DNA from: Sceloporus undulatus
Taxonomy: Eukaryota; Chordata; Lepidosauria; Squamata; Phrynosomatidae
DNA: 64,000 nt
Assembly (NCBI RefSeq): GCF_019175285.1
Contig: NC_056522.1
Coordinates: 320,624,496 to 320,688,495, forward strand
Direction of reading: 5' to 3'
This document shows, in pieces, positions 32,612-43,379 of the stretch. The notes below the pieces were generated by a model, which was not told the DNA's origin, searched no databases, and worked only from the letters and a program-made list of their open reading frames with translations. The translations under genes were made by a program, and so were the position numbers. Position 1 is the first letter of the stretch. Each line of letters opens with the position of its first letter.

Positions 32612-33740
32612 CCATAATAATAATAATAAAATAAATTTTATTTGTATTTCCCGCCTATCCCTGTGGATCGGGAAGGGATTACAACAGAGAATAAAATCAA
32701 CAATAAAATACAAGATACAGTATTATCTAAAAATACAATCAATAGAATGAACAACAAAACTACTACTAATCACTAAAATGACCCAATCGTTGTCTGTTTT
32801 CCATGCTGTCAAAGTCAGAAGTGAGAGTGTTCTTTGAGATCAGTTATAGAAGGTCAGATGGATAGGCCCGCTGGAAGAGATCTATCTTAAGTGCCTTCTT
32901 AAAGGCTTCTAAGACGGATCTCTTCCGATAAGTTGTTCCATAGTTTAGGGGCCGCAGCTGTAAATGCTTTATGAGAAGTTGCAATTAGTCTAGTTTTCGT
33001 ATATTCCAATAATTTCTTTCCTGATGTTCTGAGTGCGGGGCGGATTGTGTACGGAGAGGTGTTCCCTTAAGTAACTCGGGCCCAAGCCATGTAGGGGTTT
33101 AAAGGTAATGACCAACACTTTGTATTGTGCCTGGAGGCTGATCAGCAGCTAATGAAGAGATTTTAATATTGGAGTATTATGGTCTGATCTTGATGTTCCC
33201 ATGACCAGTCTGGCTGCAGCGTATTGGATCAATTGAAGCTTCCGAACTTGGTACAAAGGTAGCCCCATGTAGAGCGCATTACAGAAATCTAAACAAGAGG
33301 TTACCAGTGCGAGTACCACTGCTTCAAGGTCCCTCTGGGCCAGGTAGGGGCGCAGTTGGCGTATCAACCGAAGTTGTTACCAAGCACTCCCGGCCATTGC
33401 CTCCACTTGAGATAACAACTGTAGAGACAAGTCCAGGAGCACTCCCAAACTGTGAACTTCATCCTTTAGGGGAAGTGTGACCCTGTCCAGGACTGGTTGG
33501 CGAATCTCCGGGGTACCTATGGCAAGCACCTCTGTTTTCTCTGGATTCAACTTGAGTTTGTTTTCCCTCATCCAGCCTGCATGAAGAGACCTGATCAGCC
33601 TCATACATATGATCCATGGCTCATGGAGCATGATTTTGGCCCTAAACGATGAAGGTCCTGTTAGGCCAAAGCTGCTTTGTATGCATGTGTGTGTACCTGT
33701 TAATGTGTGTGCACATGCATATACAAAATGTAACATATAT
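32612..33740 (-). mobile_element. L2-type LINE, 3' third, decayed
   Basis: On the minus strand, frames encode KLKLNPEKTEVLAIGTPEI (LNxxKTE motif of L2 palm/thumb), LPLKDEVHSLGVLLDLSLQL, and ALVTSCLDFCNALYMGLP with LQLIQYAAARLV. The 3' end reads toward GATAGGCGGGAAATACAAAT and an A/T simple tail at 32612-32640. At least three frame disruptions. Confidence 0.8.
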
Positions 33741-34189
33741 CTCTGTCAGGTGGTGAATATTACCACAGAATACTAGAAAATCTAGACATACATCCCTACC
33801 AGGAGATGAATATTACACAGAATACCAGAAAAACAGCTGAGACAGACCAATGGTTTCATCATTGGAAAACTGAAGTCACCAATAGAGACACTAATTCATA
33901 GAGTATGTAGTGATGTAAATGTCATATTACTGGAATGTGCCCAGAGGGAAATGAAAGTAACTAAGTGGCGTTGTGCCAGTAAGTCATCATGGTGATTAGA
34001 AAAGTGGGTGCAGTGACATAAGTGACTGCAATGACCAAGGAAGGGGTGGGGATTCCTTGGTTTGTGTTCAGTCATTTTGTACGCCTGGGACTGAGTCAAC
34101 TTTCTGCTTTGCATTTGTCCATACGTCTTCTCCAGAGAGTAGCTAAGGTAAACACCAAACTCAGCTTCTTGCTTTTATCTACAACTATG

Positions 34190-34412
34190 ACACAGCAGTG
34201 TAGCATAGTGGTTTGAATGTTAAACTATGACTCTGGAGACCAGGGTCCAAATCCCTGCTGAGACATGCAAACCCACTGCATGACTTTGGCCAAGTCACAC
34301 TCTCAACCTCAGAGGAAGGCAATGGCAAACTCCCTCTGAAGAAACTTGCCAAGAAAAGCCCATGATAGATTCACCTTAGCGTTACCATAAGTCAGAAACA
34401 ACTTGAAGGCAT

Positions 34413-34451
<39 letters not shown>

Positions 34452-34452
34452 G
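34190..34452 (+). mobile_element. Sauria-type tRNA-derived SINE, full length, with (AAC)n tail
   Basis: The tRNA-like head has GTAGCATAGTGGTTTGAATG (A box) and GGGTCCAAATCCCTGCTG (B box). The central body has TGACTTTGGCCAAGTCACAC and GGCAATGGCAAACTCCCTCT, and the BovB-like tail ends in ACCATAAGTCAGAAACAACT and (AAC)n. This is the reference copy for the family in this window. Confidence 0.85.
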
Positions 34453-34677
34453 CACACCAGTAATATAGCCTTTTTTGGACTGAAAAAAAAGTTGTACAGC
34501 AATCCCAGGGCTTGTCTACATGATGAAAATAGATTGTTGTCTGGTTGTCTGGTTGCACACAGTTCAAAGAAATTCAGGCTTTTTTGGGGGGGGGGGGCTC
34601 CATAAACTCTGCAGAAAAGGGTTTCACAGTTTTTACCAGAGTTTCACAAGTATCTGCAAGGATGCACATTATCGGTT

Positions 34678-34775
34678 CCCGAGGGCAGGGAACCGTCCAG
34701 TTAAAAAGATTGTATGTACAGCGCTGTGTAAATTTACAGCGCTTTATAAATAAAGGTTAATAATAATAATAATAA
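34678..34775 (+). mobile_element. L2 LINE 3' tail
   Basis: GAGGGCAGGGAACCGTCCAG, GTACAGCGCTGTGTAAATTT and TTTATAAATAAAGGTTAATA plus (AAT)n match the last 95 bases of the L2 copies at 15095 and 57622. Confidence 0.85.
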
Positions 34776-35274
34776 AATTGGCTGCGCATGTTTAGCAGAG
34801 GGAGGGTGAACAGATGTGAATTTGTGCAGGAAAGTGAAGACAAAAGTTGTTGTGAATGTGTGAAAATCTACAGCAGTTTGCATAATACGCTTACATATAG
34901 TCCATCCTCCAGTTTATTAAAAAGTAAATTCCATAATAATTCAGTGAGTCTTACCCACATGTAGGCTTGCACAGGATGGCAGCGTAAGGCTATTATTCCA
35001 GGCATGCTTTTTTAGAAAACATATTCCTTTGAAACTGATGAGATTTTTCTATAGTGGGTTCTAATTCAAGGGATTCAATTCATAACCTGATCAGCCCTCA
35101 CTGAGTAGATGAAAGACAGCAATAAGAAAATGAAGCCCATATTCAAAGAGCCCAAGAGATACAGCTATATGGGCTGATCTCTTGCAAGTAGATCAGTAAT
35201 ACTGTAAAAGATGATTAACTTGTGCAAGGAGCCCTTTCCTCATCTCATCTTATGGTGTCAATTGATTTTATCTT

Positions 35275-36130
35275 CAGGATTTTATTTATTAAAATATTTA
35301 TATCCCACCCTCTGTCATTGAAGTAGAGTCCATTTAAGCTGTTTAAAATAATTTAAAATTTGAAACAATAAAGATGTTTTAAGCAGATGAGAAGCATATA
35401 AACAATCAACTGGTCTGAACAGGTTAAAACATTAAAAAGAGCTTAACATCATATAACTTTCTTAATAAACCAGGGGCGGGATACAAACCGCCGCCGCCGG
35501 TTAGTCCGCGGGGGAGCCGGAGCCTCCACACGGCGCGGCTCCCGTGCAGACTGAAAAAGAAGCTCCAAAATGGAGCTTCTTTTAGAGTCGCGTTTGCGAT
35601 GTAGCGAGGCGCCAGGGGCGCACTTGCTACGTCACAAAGGACGCGATGCGTACGGACGCTCAGCGTCTGATACGCAAAGATGGCGCCGGCCATGTAGAAG
35701 GGCCGGCGCCATCTTGTACGTATGGAGTCCGTATTAGGCCCAGGGGCGTCTAGAAGAGACGCCCCTTTTTAAAAATGGGACGTCCTCCGGACGTCCCAAA
35801 TGCCGGTTTGTAACCAGCCTAATAGTGCCAGAATGCAGCCAATGTCAGTGCCTTCCAAGGGAAGGGCATTCCACAAATGGGGTGTCACAGCTGAGAAGAC
35901 CCTCTTTCATGTCCTCATGCAGTGTATTACTCTCACCACTTCAGGACAAAAGAGGGCTGCTTTGCCAGAACCTCAGTCCTCAGGCAGGTGTGTATGGAAA
36001 AGGTATGAAGAGTCCAAGCCATTTAGGGTTTTGAATGTCCTTGCAAACACTTTCAATTCAGATAAGTACCCTATTACAGCTAGTGCAATTTGTTTAAGTT
36101 TGGTGTTATATTGTGTCCATAAGGCATTCT
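35275..36130 (-). mobile_element. L2-like LINE 3' relic split by GC-rich MITE copy B
   Basis: The left part is ATTTATTAAAATATTTATAT and CCCACCCTCTG. After the MITE it continues with CTTCCAAGGGAAGGGCATTC, GCTGAGAAGACCCTCTTTC and ACTCAATTCAGAT-like blocks typical of antisense L2 3' regions. Confidence 0.55.
35475..35819 (+). mobile_element. GC-rich hairpin-chain MITE, copy B (divergent subfamily)
   Basis: The ends GGCGGGATACAAACCGCCG and GCCGGTTTGTAACCAGCC match copies A and C. It keeps GAAGCTCC/GGAGCTTC and the loop ATGTAGAAG, but its stems have different sequence: perfect 15-bp arms at 35677-35691 and 35701-35715, GGGGCGTC/GACGCCCC and GGGACGTC/GACGTCCC. It lacks the 29-bp stem of A and C. 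TAA follows at the right. Confidence 0.8.
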
Positions 36131-36501
36131 GGTCAGTTGTATCAGAAGTTTTGATCCATAAGGCATTTTGGTCAGGGATCTGAACTACAGATGTTTACAC
36201 TAGCTGCACTTTCTGAATAATCTTCAAGGTCAGTCCCGTTTACAGCATGTCTAATCAGAAGGTTATCAGTACATGAACTGTAGGGGCTGAGTTATCCCTG
36301 CTAAGCAAAGAGTATAACTGATAGACCAGTTAAAGCTGATTTCTAGCACTTTTGGTCATAGAATCAAAGCCTTTATTGACAAAGACAAAACTAGGAGTAC
36401 TGCGTTGAGGGAGTGCAGTCCTATAGCCATTAATCCATAGAGCTCTGTCTCTTCAGCTTCAGTTTACTGGTCCTCACCCATGATATGGGTGAGGGAATGC
36501 T

Positions 36502-36730
36502 TCTGATGTCTGTGCCTTCAAGTTGCCTGTCAACTTAGGGCAACCCTATGAATTTCATCAGGTTTTCCTAAGCCAGGAGTACTCAGAGATGGTTTTACTA
36601 GTTCCTCTTTTCTTTGAAATACAGCCTGCAGCACCTGTGATTAATTGATGGTCTTCCATTCAAGTATGAACCTGCTTAGCTTCCAAGATCAGATAGGGTC
36701 TAGTGCTTTTAGGATATATATGCTTCTGGT
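36502..36730 (-). mobile_element. 5S-rRNA-derived SINE
   Basis: Antisense order: TGTGCCTTCAAGTTGCCTGT (tail), GGTTTTCCTAAGCCAGGAGT, then the 5S-like GGTCTTCCATTCAAGTATGA and GCTTAGCTTCCAAGATCAGA. Confidence 0.75.
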
Positions 36731-37193
36731 ATCCAGAAAATGTTTGATCTAAAGGGCTTTATAAATAAATGTTATTATTATTTATTATTATCCATTTTCA
36801 ATTAGAACCTGGAGGGAACACACACATACACACACAGAGCCCTTCTTCCAGCCTGGGGCTCAAGGCGGCTGTTGCATGGGTGTTTTGTCCCAAGAGCGAT
36901 GCTATGGACTTTGGGTGTAGTAAGGCCTCTGGCTCTCGGGAACACAGCCAGAACAAAAGACTTGTCCACACATTTCTTAAGTTTTTAAAAGCTTTACTTC
37001 TTATAACCACAAAAACATGAAACTGATCTCTTCTCTCTCAATAGTCCTTCCTAAATACCTTGTTCTCTCTTTGGTGGATTCTATCTGTCTTCTTCTGAGG
37101 ACTATCTTTTTTCTTTTGTGGACTTATCTTTTTGTCAAAGGAAAATACTCTCTCCAGGTCTGACTTGGCTGAAATCTTACTACACACTGAAAC
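36731..37193. other. Left flank of the chromovirus, unassigned
   Basis: A short L2-like AAGGGCTTTATAAATAAATG tail with (TTA)n near 36750-36790, then about 400 bases with no recognised family. Confidence 0.35.
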
Positions 37194-37729
37194 TTTGAGA
37201 TGCTATGTAAACCACCTCCAGGACAATTGGATGGACCTGTTGCCTCACGCGGAGGTGGCGTTTAACATGGCGGTACATTCCAGTACGGGAGTGTCGCCAT
37301 TTCAGGCTGTGTACGGCTACGAGCCAAGGGTCATCCCCCAGCTAACACCAGCCCCAGAGGATCCAGTATCAGTGGGGAATTGGAGCCAACTATTAAGGGA
37401 CAACTGGGGAAAGATTGAGGATGCTCTAAAGCAAGCTAAGTTAAACTACAAAAGGTTTGCAGACCAACACCGGAAACCAAGTTGGGGACAAGGAGTTCCT
37501 ATCTACAAAAAATTTGAAGTGCCAACTACTTTGTAAAAACTTGGGACCTAAATTTGTGGGACCCTTTGAGGTCAAGAGGCTGATCACAGAAGTGACGGCC
37601 GAGTTAGACCTCCCCAAAATGTATAGACATTTACACAATGTTTTCCATTTCAGTTTATTGAACCCAGCGATTCCGAGGAGTAATGAAGACGGGGAGATTA
37701 TGGAACCATTGCCTTTGCTGATTGGAGGA

Positions 37730-37895
37730 GAAGAGCATTTTGAAATCATAAAAATCTTGGACTCTAGGATGATGCGGGGGCAGTTAGAGTATTTGGTGCA
37801 GTGGAAACATTTCCCTGTCGACATGGCTGAATGGGTGAACGTAAAAGATGTAAATGCTGATAAGTTGGTTAAAGAGTTTCATTTGGCTTATCCTG
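37730..37895 (+). other. Chromodomain part of the chromovirus
   Basis: EIIKILDSRMMRGQLEYLVQWKHFP and the following AEWVNVKDV resemble the chromodomain fold. Chromoviruses carry it at the end of integrase and are thought to use it to steer integration toward modified histones. Here it precedes the LTR, as expected for the 3' end of the internal region. Confidence 0.85.
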
Positions 37896-37935
37896 ACAAG
37901 CCAAAAAGGGGGAGATAAGGCTTGGGGAGGCAGAC

Positions 37936-38140
37936 TGTCAGAATCCACCTTCAGTCAGGCATTCAGGGTGTATTCTGCCATTTAGAGAGATAGATGATAG
38001 ATGGATGGATGGATGGATGGATGGATGGATAGAGAGGTAGATAGACAGACAGACAGACAGACATAGATAGATGATAGAGATAAATAGATACAGGCAGCCA
38101 GACGGACAGACAGATAGATAGATAGATAGATAGAGGGACG

Positions 38141-38212
<72 letters not shown>

Positions 38213-38615
38213 GTAATGTTGAGAAGAGGGGGGGATGCCGCCATGGGGATTAAGCCAGATGGTCATGTAGGGCATGGCAGTTAGGCAGTTTATGAGGGGT
38301 TGTTGGGAATCTGAAACCAAATATGCATACAGCCTTAGATCTCTACTTGGTAGAAGAGCCAGGTACCAAATGGTCAAACCCCCCTTCCTTTCCCCCTACA
38401 GATCAAAGGGAGGGATTCTACATCAAAGGGGGAAGCGTAGGGAACCAACTCCAAGGGAGGGGTTTGGGGAATTGTAATGTTCGGACTCTATTTGGGACTC
38501 CTCAGTTTCGACAAAGACGTGGCAGGAATACTTCCGCCCAAGTCCTTTCAATAAACTTTCTTATCTACTTGAAGTTTGTTGTGGATTTTTGGTCAGAGTA
38601 ATCCCAAGTCTCACA
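37936..38615 (+). repeat. LTR of the chromovirus, inflated by tetranucleotide microsatellites
   Basis: TGTCAGAATC at the start and CCAAGTCTCACA at the end. A purine-rich tract (AAAAAGGGGGAGATAAGG) lies just before it. A polyadenylation-like AATAAAC is near 38550. Roughly 235 bases inside (37983-38216) are GATA/GATG/GACA repeats that are probably a later expansion, so the original LTR was shorter. Confidence 0.8.
37983..38216. repeat. Compound (GATA)/(GATG)/(GACA) microsatellite
   Basis: Long runs of GATG, GACA and GATA units, with short interruptions. Stop-free frames on the other strand (repeated Leu-Ser-Ile-Tyr) are compositional. Confidence 0.95.
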
Positions 38616-41600
38616 GTTTGTCGAAACTCCTTCTTCATGACGTCCAAGGAATCCCTGCCCTTGGAAGAGCTGCCGGCTGGTTCGGAAGGAATCCCAAAGT
38701 GGGAGAAAACTCTAGAGGCCGGTGAGCAGTGGGGAGCCAAGCCCAAACAAAGGGGCGATGGCGTCGGTCTGCTGGAGGATCTGTGGTTCCCACTTCCGGA
38801 GGACGAGAAGAAACGCCGCCGAGCAGGCAGAGTAACGGCTTGGGACCAAGCCGTGGGAGAGGCCATGCTGAGGGCGCCAAGGGAGGAGACCCTGGCAGAG
38901 GAGGTGGCCGGCCTTAAGGAGGATCTAAGGGAATTAAAATCCCTGATTGCTCACCTGACTACCAGAGAGTTGGAGAAAAAGGAGACTCACTCCACTCCCA
39001 AACCGGCGACAGAGTCGTTTGGCGAGAGTCAAGAGGAGGAGAGCGATGAGGAGACAGAGACTACCTCGCGACCCCCCTCGCGGCAAGGCAGACTGAACGC
39101 GGCCCCCAGGAGTGGGAGAGGGGAAGCCGAGGCATTGAGGGAGCTCCTGGCGAGCAAACTGGAAGCCAAATTTAATGGGGATCCTGAGCAGCTCCCATTC
39201 TTTCTGGCCCAGGTGGCAGGGCATATGAGGACCCAAGGAGACTACTTCCCGGACGAAGGCGAAAAGGTGCGCTGCGTGGCTGGCAGGCTGGAAGGCCAGG
39301 CGGCCCAGTGGCTGGTAAAGCTGTACGACTGCAGGGCACCGGAGCTTCAGAACCTGGCAGCCTTTATGATGGCATTGAGAGCCCGATTTGAAGACCCTTT
39401 CCGAGTGGATCGCGCCAAAACTAAATTCATGACTCTCCAGCAAGGCAAGCGGTCAGTGTATGTGTTGGAGTTTAGAAGCGTGGCCGCACAGATCCCAGAT
39501 TTCCCCAAGGCCATGCAGGTGCGCCAGTTCCAGTATGGGCTCAACTCAGATCTACTAGAGTGGGTGCTGATGCGAGGCAACCCAGAGGGGCTGCAGGAGT
39601 GGATGCGGTGGGCCGGGGAGGCTGAAACCACCAAGGAGCGGGTGCGATTAGCCAAACAGCGGGCCGCTCTCCAACAGGGTAAGGCCCAGGCAAAACCATC
39701 CGGAGGGGGCGCCCAGACCCATCCAAAATCCATGAGGGAGACGGAGAGACAGCACAGAATGAGGCTGGGGCTCTGCTTGGCTTGCGGGATGAAGGGGCAT
39801 CTCATTGCAAAGTGCCCAGAAAAGGCCGGCGATAAGGCAACTCTCAAGGCGCCGCTGAGCTCCGGAGGAGGAGCAAGGAGAGAGGCGGCGGGGCAAGCCA
39901 CCCACCCGGGGACTGGAACTCCACGCTTTGAGGCGCACCCGAAGGATGCAGACCAGGACAGGAGCATCCCAGATGTGGTGAGTGAGGGAGTGCCCATTTA
40001 TTTCTTGGAGGTAAAACTGGGGCACAAGCGCAAAGGAACTATGGGAACTTTGCTGGCAGCCCTGGATTCGGGCTGCACCAGGTGTTTAATGAGCCCCAAA
40101 ATAGTGCAGGCTTGGGGAATTAACCAAGACCCTCTACCTGAGGAGATCCCTTTCATGCAAATGGATGGCTCCATGATGGGAGGGGTGCCCAGCAGGACAC
40201 AGACAGAACTTTTAACTTTGGAAATTGCTGGACACCAGGAACCAATACAGTTTGTAATCGGAGCGACCCAGGGTTGGGACTTGGTGCTAGGCATAGATTG
40301 GCTAGCGCTGCATAACCTTGATATTAATTGGAAGAATAAGCTGATGACTTTCAACGACCCAGGATGCAAGTGGCATCTGAGGCTGAAAGGACATTCGTCC
40401 GCTGAGATTAACCAAGCCCTGACAGTAAAAATGAGGGGCCCCTGCGCCATGAGCGCAGGGACGGGGCCCCAACCTCCATTAGGATTCCCGGAGGTATATC
40501 GAGATTTGGGGGAGGTTTTTGAAGAAAAAGAATGTGATGCGCTGCCCCCTCACAGGGACACAGACTGTGCGATAGAACTGAACCCAGGGGTTGCCCCACC
40601 CAAGCCAAAGATGTATCCCATGACACCCTGGGAAATGAGCACGCTCAAGGAATTTATTGAGAAAAACCTTGCCAGGGGGTTTATCCACCCCTCCAGCTCG
40701 CCTTTCGAGGCTCCAGTATTTTTCAGGGAGAAGAAGTGCCCTGAGACTAGTAACGGACTATAAGAACCTGAATGCCATAAGCACCTGCAATAACTATCCA
40801 CTGCCCCTGATGAAGGATATGCTGAGCTGGCTATCCACAGGAAAGGTTTTCACTAAATTGGATTTGCGGGATGCTTACTTCAGAGTAAGAATCAAGGAAG
40901 GAGATGAGTACAAAACGGCATTCCATTGTCCTTTGGGGGCGTTTGAATATTTGGTTCTTCCCTTTGGTCTTTCGGGAGGCCCTTCTTGCTTCATGAAGCT
41001 GATACACGAAGTCCTGCATGATCTGCTCTTTGAAGGAGTGTTGGTGTACCTAGATGACATTTTGATATATTCACAGGACCTGAATAGCCATGTGCAACTT
41101 GTCAGAAAAGTGTTGAAGAGGCTGCTGGACCACAAACTGTATGTGAAACTGTCCAAATGCCACTTCCACACAGATAAACTGGACTTCCTGGGATATAGGG
41201 TGTCTACACAGGGGCTGCACATGGACCCACACAAGGTCCAAGATGTGCTGAATTGGCCTGAGCCCAAAACGCGCAAGCAGGTGCAGAGGTTCCTGGGATT
41301 TTCAAATTTTTATAGGCAATTTATCCCTGATTTTGCTCAAGTGGCTCTGCCTATTACTAATCTGCTGAAAACCTCTACCAGGGAAGGGAGAAAGAGGCGA
41401 GGGCAGAGTCCTCCTGGAACTGAAAAACCCAAGCCCTCTACCAAGATTCATTGGACCCAGGAGTGCACCAAGGCGTTTGAGGCTTTGAAGCAGTTGTTTA
41501 TCTCAGAGCCCATCCTGAAGCACCCCGACCCCGAACAGCCTTTCACAGTGCAGGTGGATGCCTCTGATACTGCAGTGGGGGCGGTGTTGTTGCAGAGGGA

Positions 41601-42724
41601 CGAGGGGGGCCATCTCAGACCTTGTGCTTATTCGTCCAAGAAGTTTGACTCGACGCAAGTCAGTTGGCCATGCTGGGAAAAGGAATCTTATGCCATTAAG
41701 TGGGCTTTAGAAACTTGGAGGCAATTTCTGGAGGGGGCCCCCCACCCCTTCGAAGTATGGACAGATCACAGGAACTTAGAAGCATTGCAGACGCTCAGGC
41801 AGTTAAGACCAAAACAGCGTCGATGGGCCAAAGAATTCTTTAAATTCAATTTTGTCATAAAGTTCATCCCAGGGAAGGAGAATGTGTTGGCTGATGGCCT
41901 TTCACGGATGCACAGACCTGGGGAGAAGAAGGAGTTTGAGAAACAGGCACTGTTCACAACACAACAACTGGGGCTAGGGGTGACCACACGAAGCCAGAAA
42001 AAAAGGGAACAAGAGCTAGCATCATCAGGCTTAGACCCCCTGTTACGAGAGATCCTCCAAGCCTACGAAGGGGATCAAGGATTTAATAATTTGAGGAGTG
42101 AATTACAGCAGACGGAACATGGATTGTGGGGCAAGGGCAATAAAATATATGTGCCAGAGGACTTAAGGGCTAAGGCGATGACAGCCTGCCATGATGTTAA
42201 AGCGGCGGGACATTGGGGGTTTGTGAAAACCTGGCACACTCTACGAAGCAAGTATTGGTGGCCAGGGGTGCGAAAGGAAGTGGAGAACTATGTTCAAAGC
42301 TGTGTGGTTTGCGCCAGAGCTAAGCCTAATACAGGGAAGCCTAGTGGGTTGTTGAGGCCATTGGAAACTCCCAACCGACCCTGGCAACACATAGGTATGG
42401 ATTTCATCACAGACTTACCCGACAGCAAGGGCAGAGACACCATTTGGGTGATCGCAGACTTGTTCTCCAAGCAAGTGCATTACGTGGGGTGTAAGGGGGT
42501 ACCCAGTGCGCCACGGTTGGCAGATTTGTTCATAGAAAATGTGTACCGATTACATTGTTTGCCCGATAAGATAGTCTCCGATCGGGGGGGGGGACCTTCA
42601 TTTCTCAATTCTGGAGGTGCTTGCAGGACAAATTGGGGTTGCAATTAGCGCTGAGCACAGCTTTTCACCCAGCTACAGATGGTCAGGTGGAACGCACGAA
42701 CCAATGCATGGAACGATATTTGAG

Positions 42725-43379
42725 TCGAGGGAGACAGCATAAGACCCTGGGATTTCCCACAATCCTTGTCTTTCTTAAAGCTGTAGAACTCTATTTTCCC
42801 TCTTAAACTAACACATAGAAAACCTATTATAATCTCAACTAAATATATGTCTCAGGAGCATCAAAGATACTCTGGAGGCATGACAATGGGTAAAACTTAT
42901 TTATGTTGTATGGCTTGAACTGCTGCTGTCACTGCTTTTTAGAATTAAGGCCATGGTCAGGGTTCATGGGACAGATATTTTCTCCTAATTTCTGCTAGGA
43001 GAAATTCCCTTTAATGTAATAAAATTTCAGTGAAGGAAGGTCTCATGTCAAAATCGAGGTCTGTTAGGGTGGTAGCCATGACTCAGAGCCCAGATTCTTA
43101 AGAATGAGATTCAAGGTTTCTCAGAATGGCATAGTAACTTACTTTATTTTATTCCAATCCTTCATCAATACAAGAACTCGCAAGAGCAGTTTAAAATATA
43201 AAACACAACAGTGGAATCAATAGAGAAGAGTAACAAAAAAAGTAAGGCTCAGTTAAAATGGGTAGCTGGTGGTTCCCATGCCAATAGGGAGGAGGGTTAG
43301 CTCCATTTTTTAGTTAAAATTTTAAAAGAGCTATCCAAGGTGCCGAAACTAACACTATCCTTAGTAAACTGTGCTAAAT
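42725..43379. other. Right flank of the chromovirus, mostly unassigned
   Basis: About 43138-43260 looks like a minus-strand L2-type 3' tail (TTTATTTTATTCCAATCCTT, then TTAAAATATAAAACACAAC). The rest shows no family that I can name. Confidence 0.35.

Larger units (their letters stand above)
37194..42724 (+). mobile_element. Broken chromodomain Ty3/gypsy element (chromovirus), circularly permuted order
   Basis: Fossil LTR retrotransposon, about 5.5 kb, plus strand. Order as read: integrase tail and chromodomain (about 37200-37915), one LTR (37936-38615), gag with a CCHC zinc knuckle (about 38637-39950), protease with a DSG active site (about 39990-40330), reverse transcriptase with YLDDIL (about 40560-41350), RNase H (about 41440-41940), and integrase zinc finger and core start (about 42160-42724). 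Both outer borders fall at the same point of integrase and share TTTGAG (37194-37199, 42719-42724). Family: chromovirus, vertebrate sushi-like. It is broken by a few disruptions and by the rearrangement. Only one LTR exists, so age cannot be read from LTR pairs. The long open stretches suggest it is not ancient. Confidence 0.9.

Noticed and set aside
34190-34280. Possible tRNA gene (A- and B-box-like motifs)
   Set aside because: No complete cloverleaf; the motifs are the head of a SINE with a BovB-like tail and (AAC)n.
37963-38377. Leu/Ser/Ile/Tyr-rich open frames on the minus strand
   Set aside because: Direct translation of GATA/GACA microsatellite.
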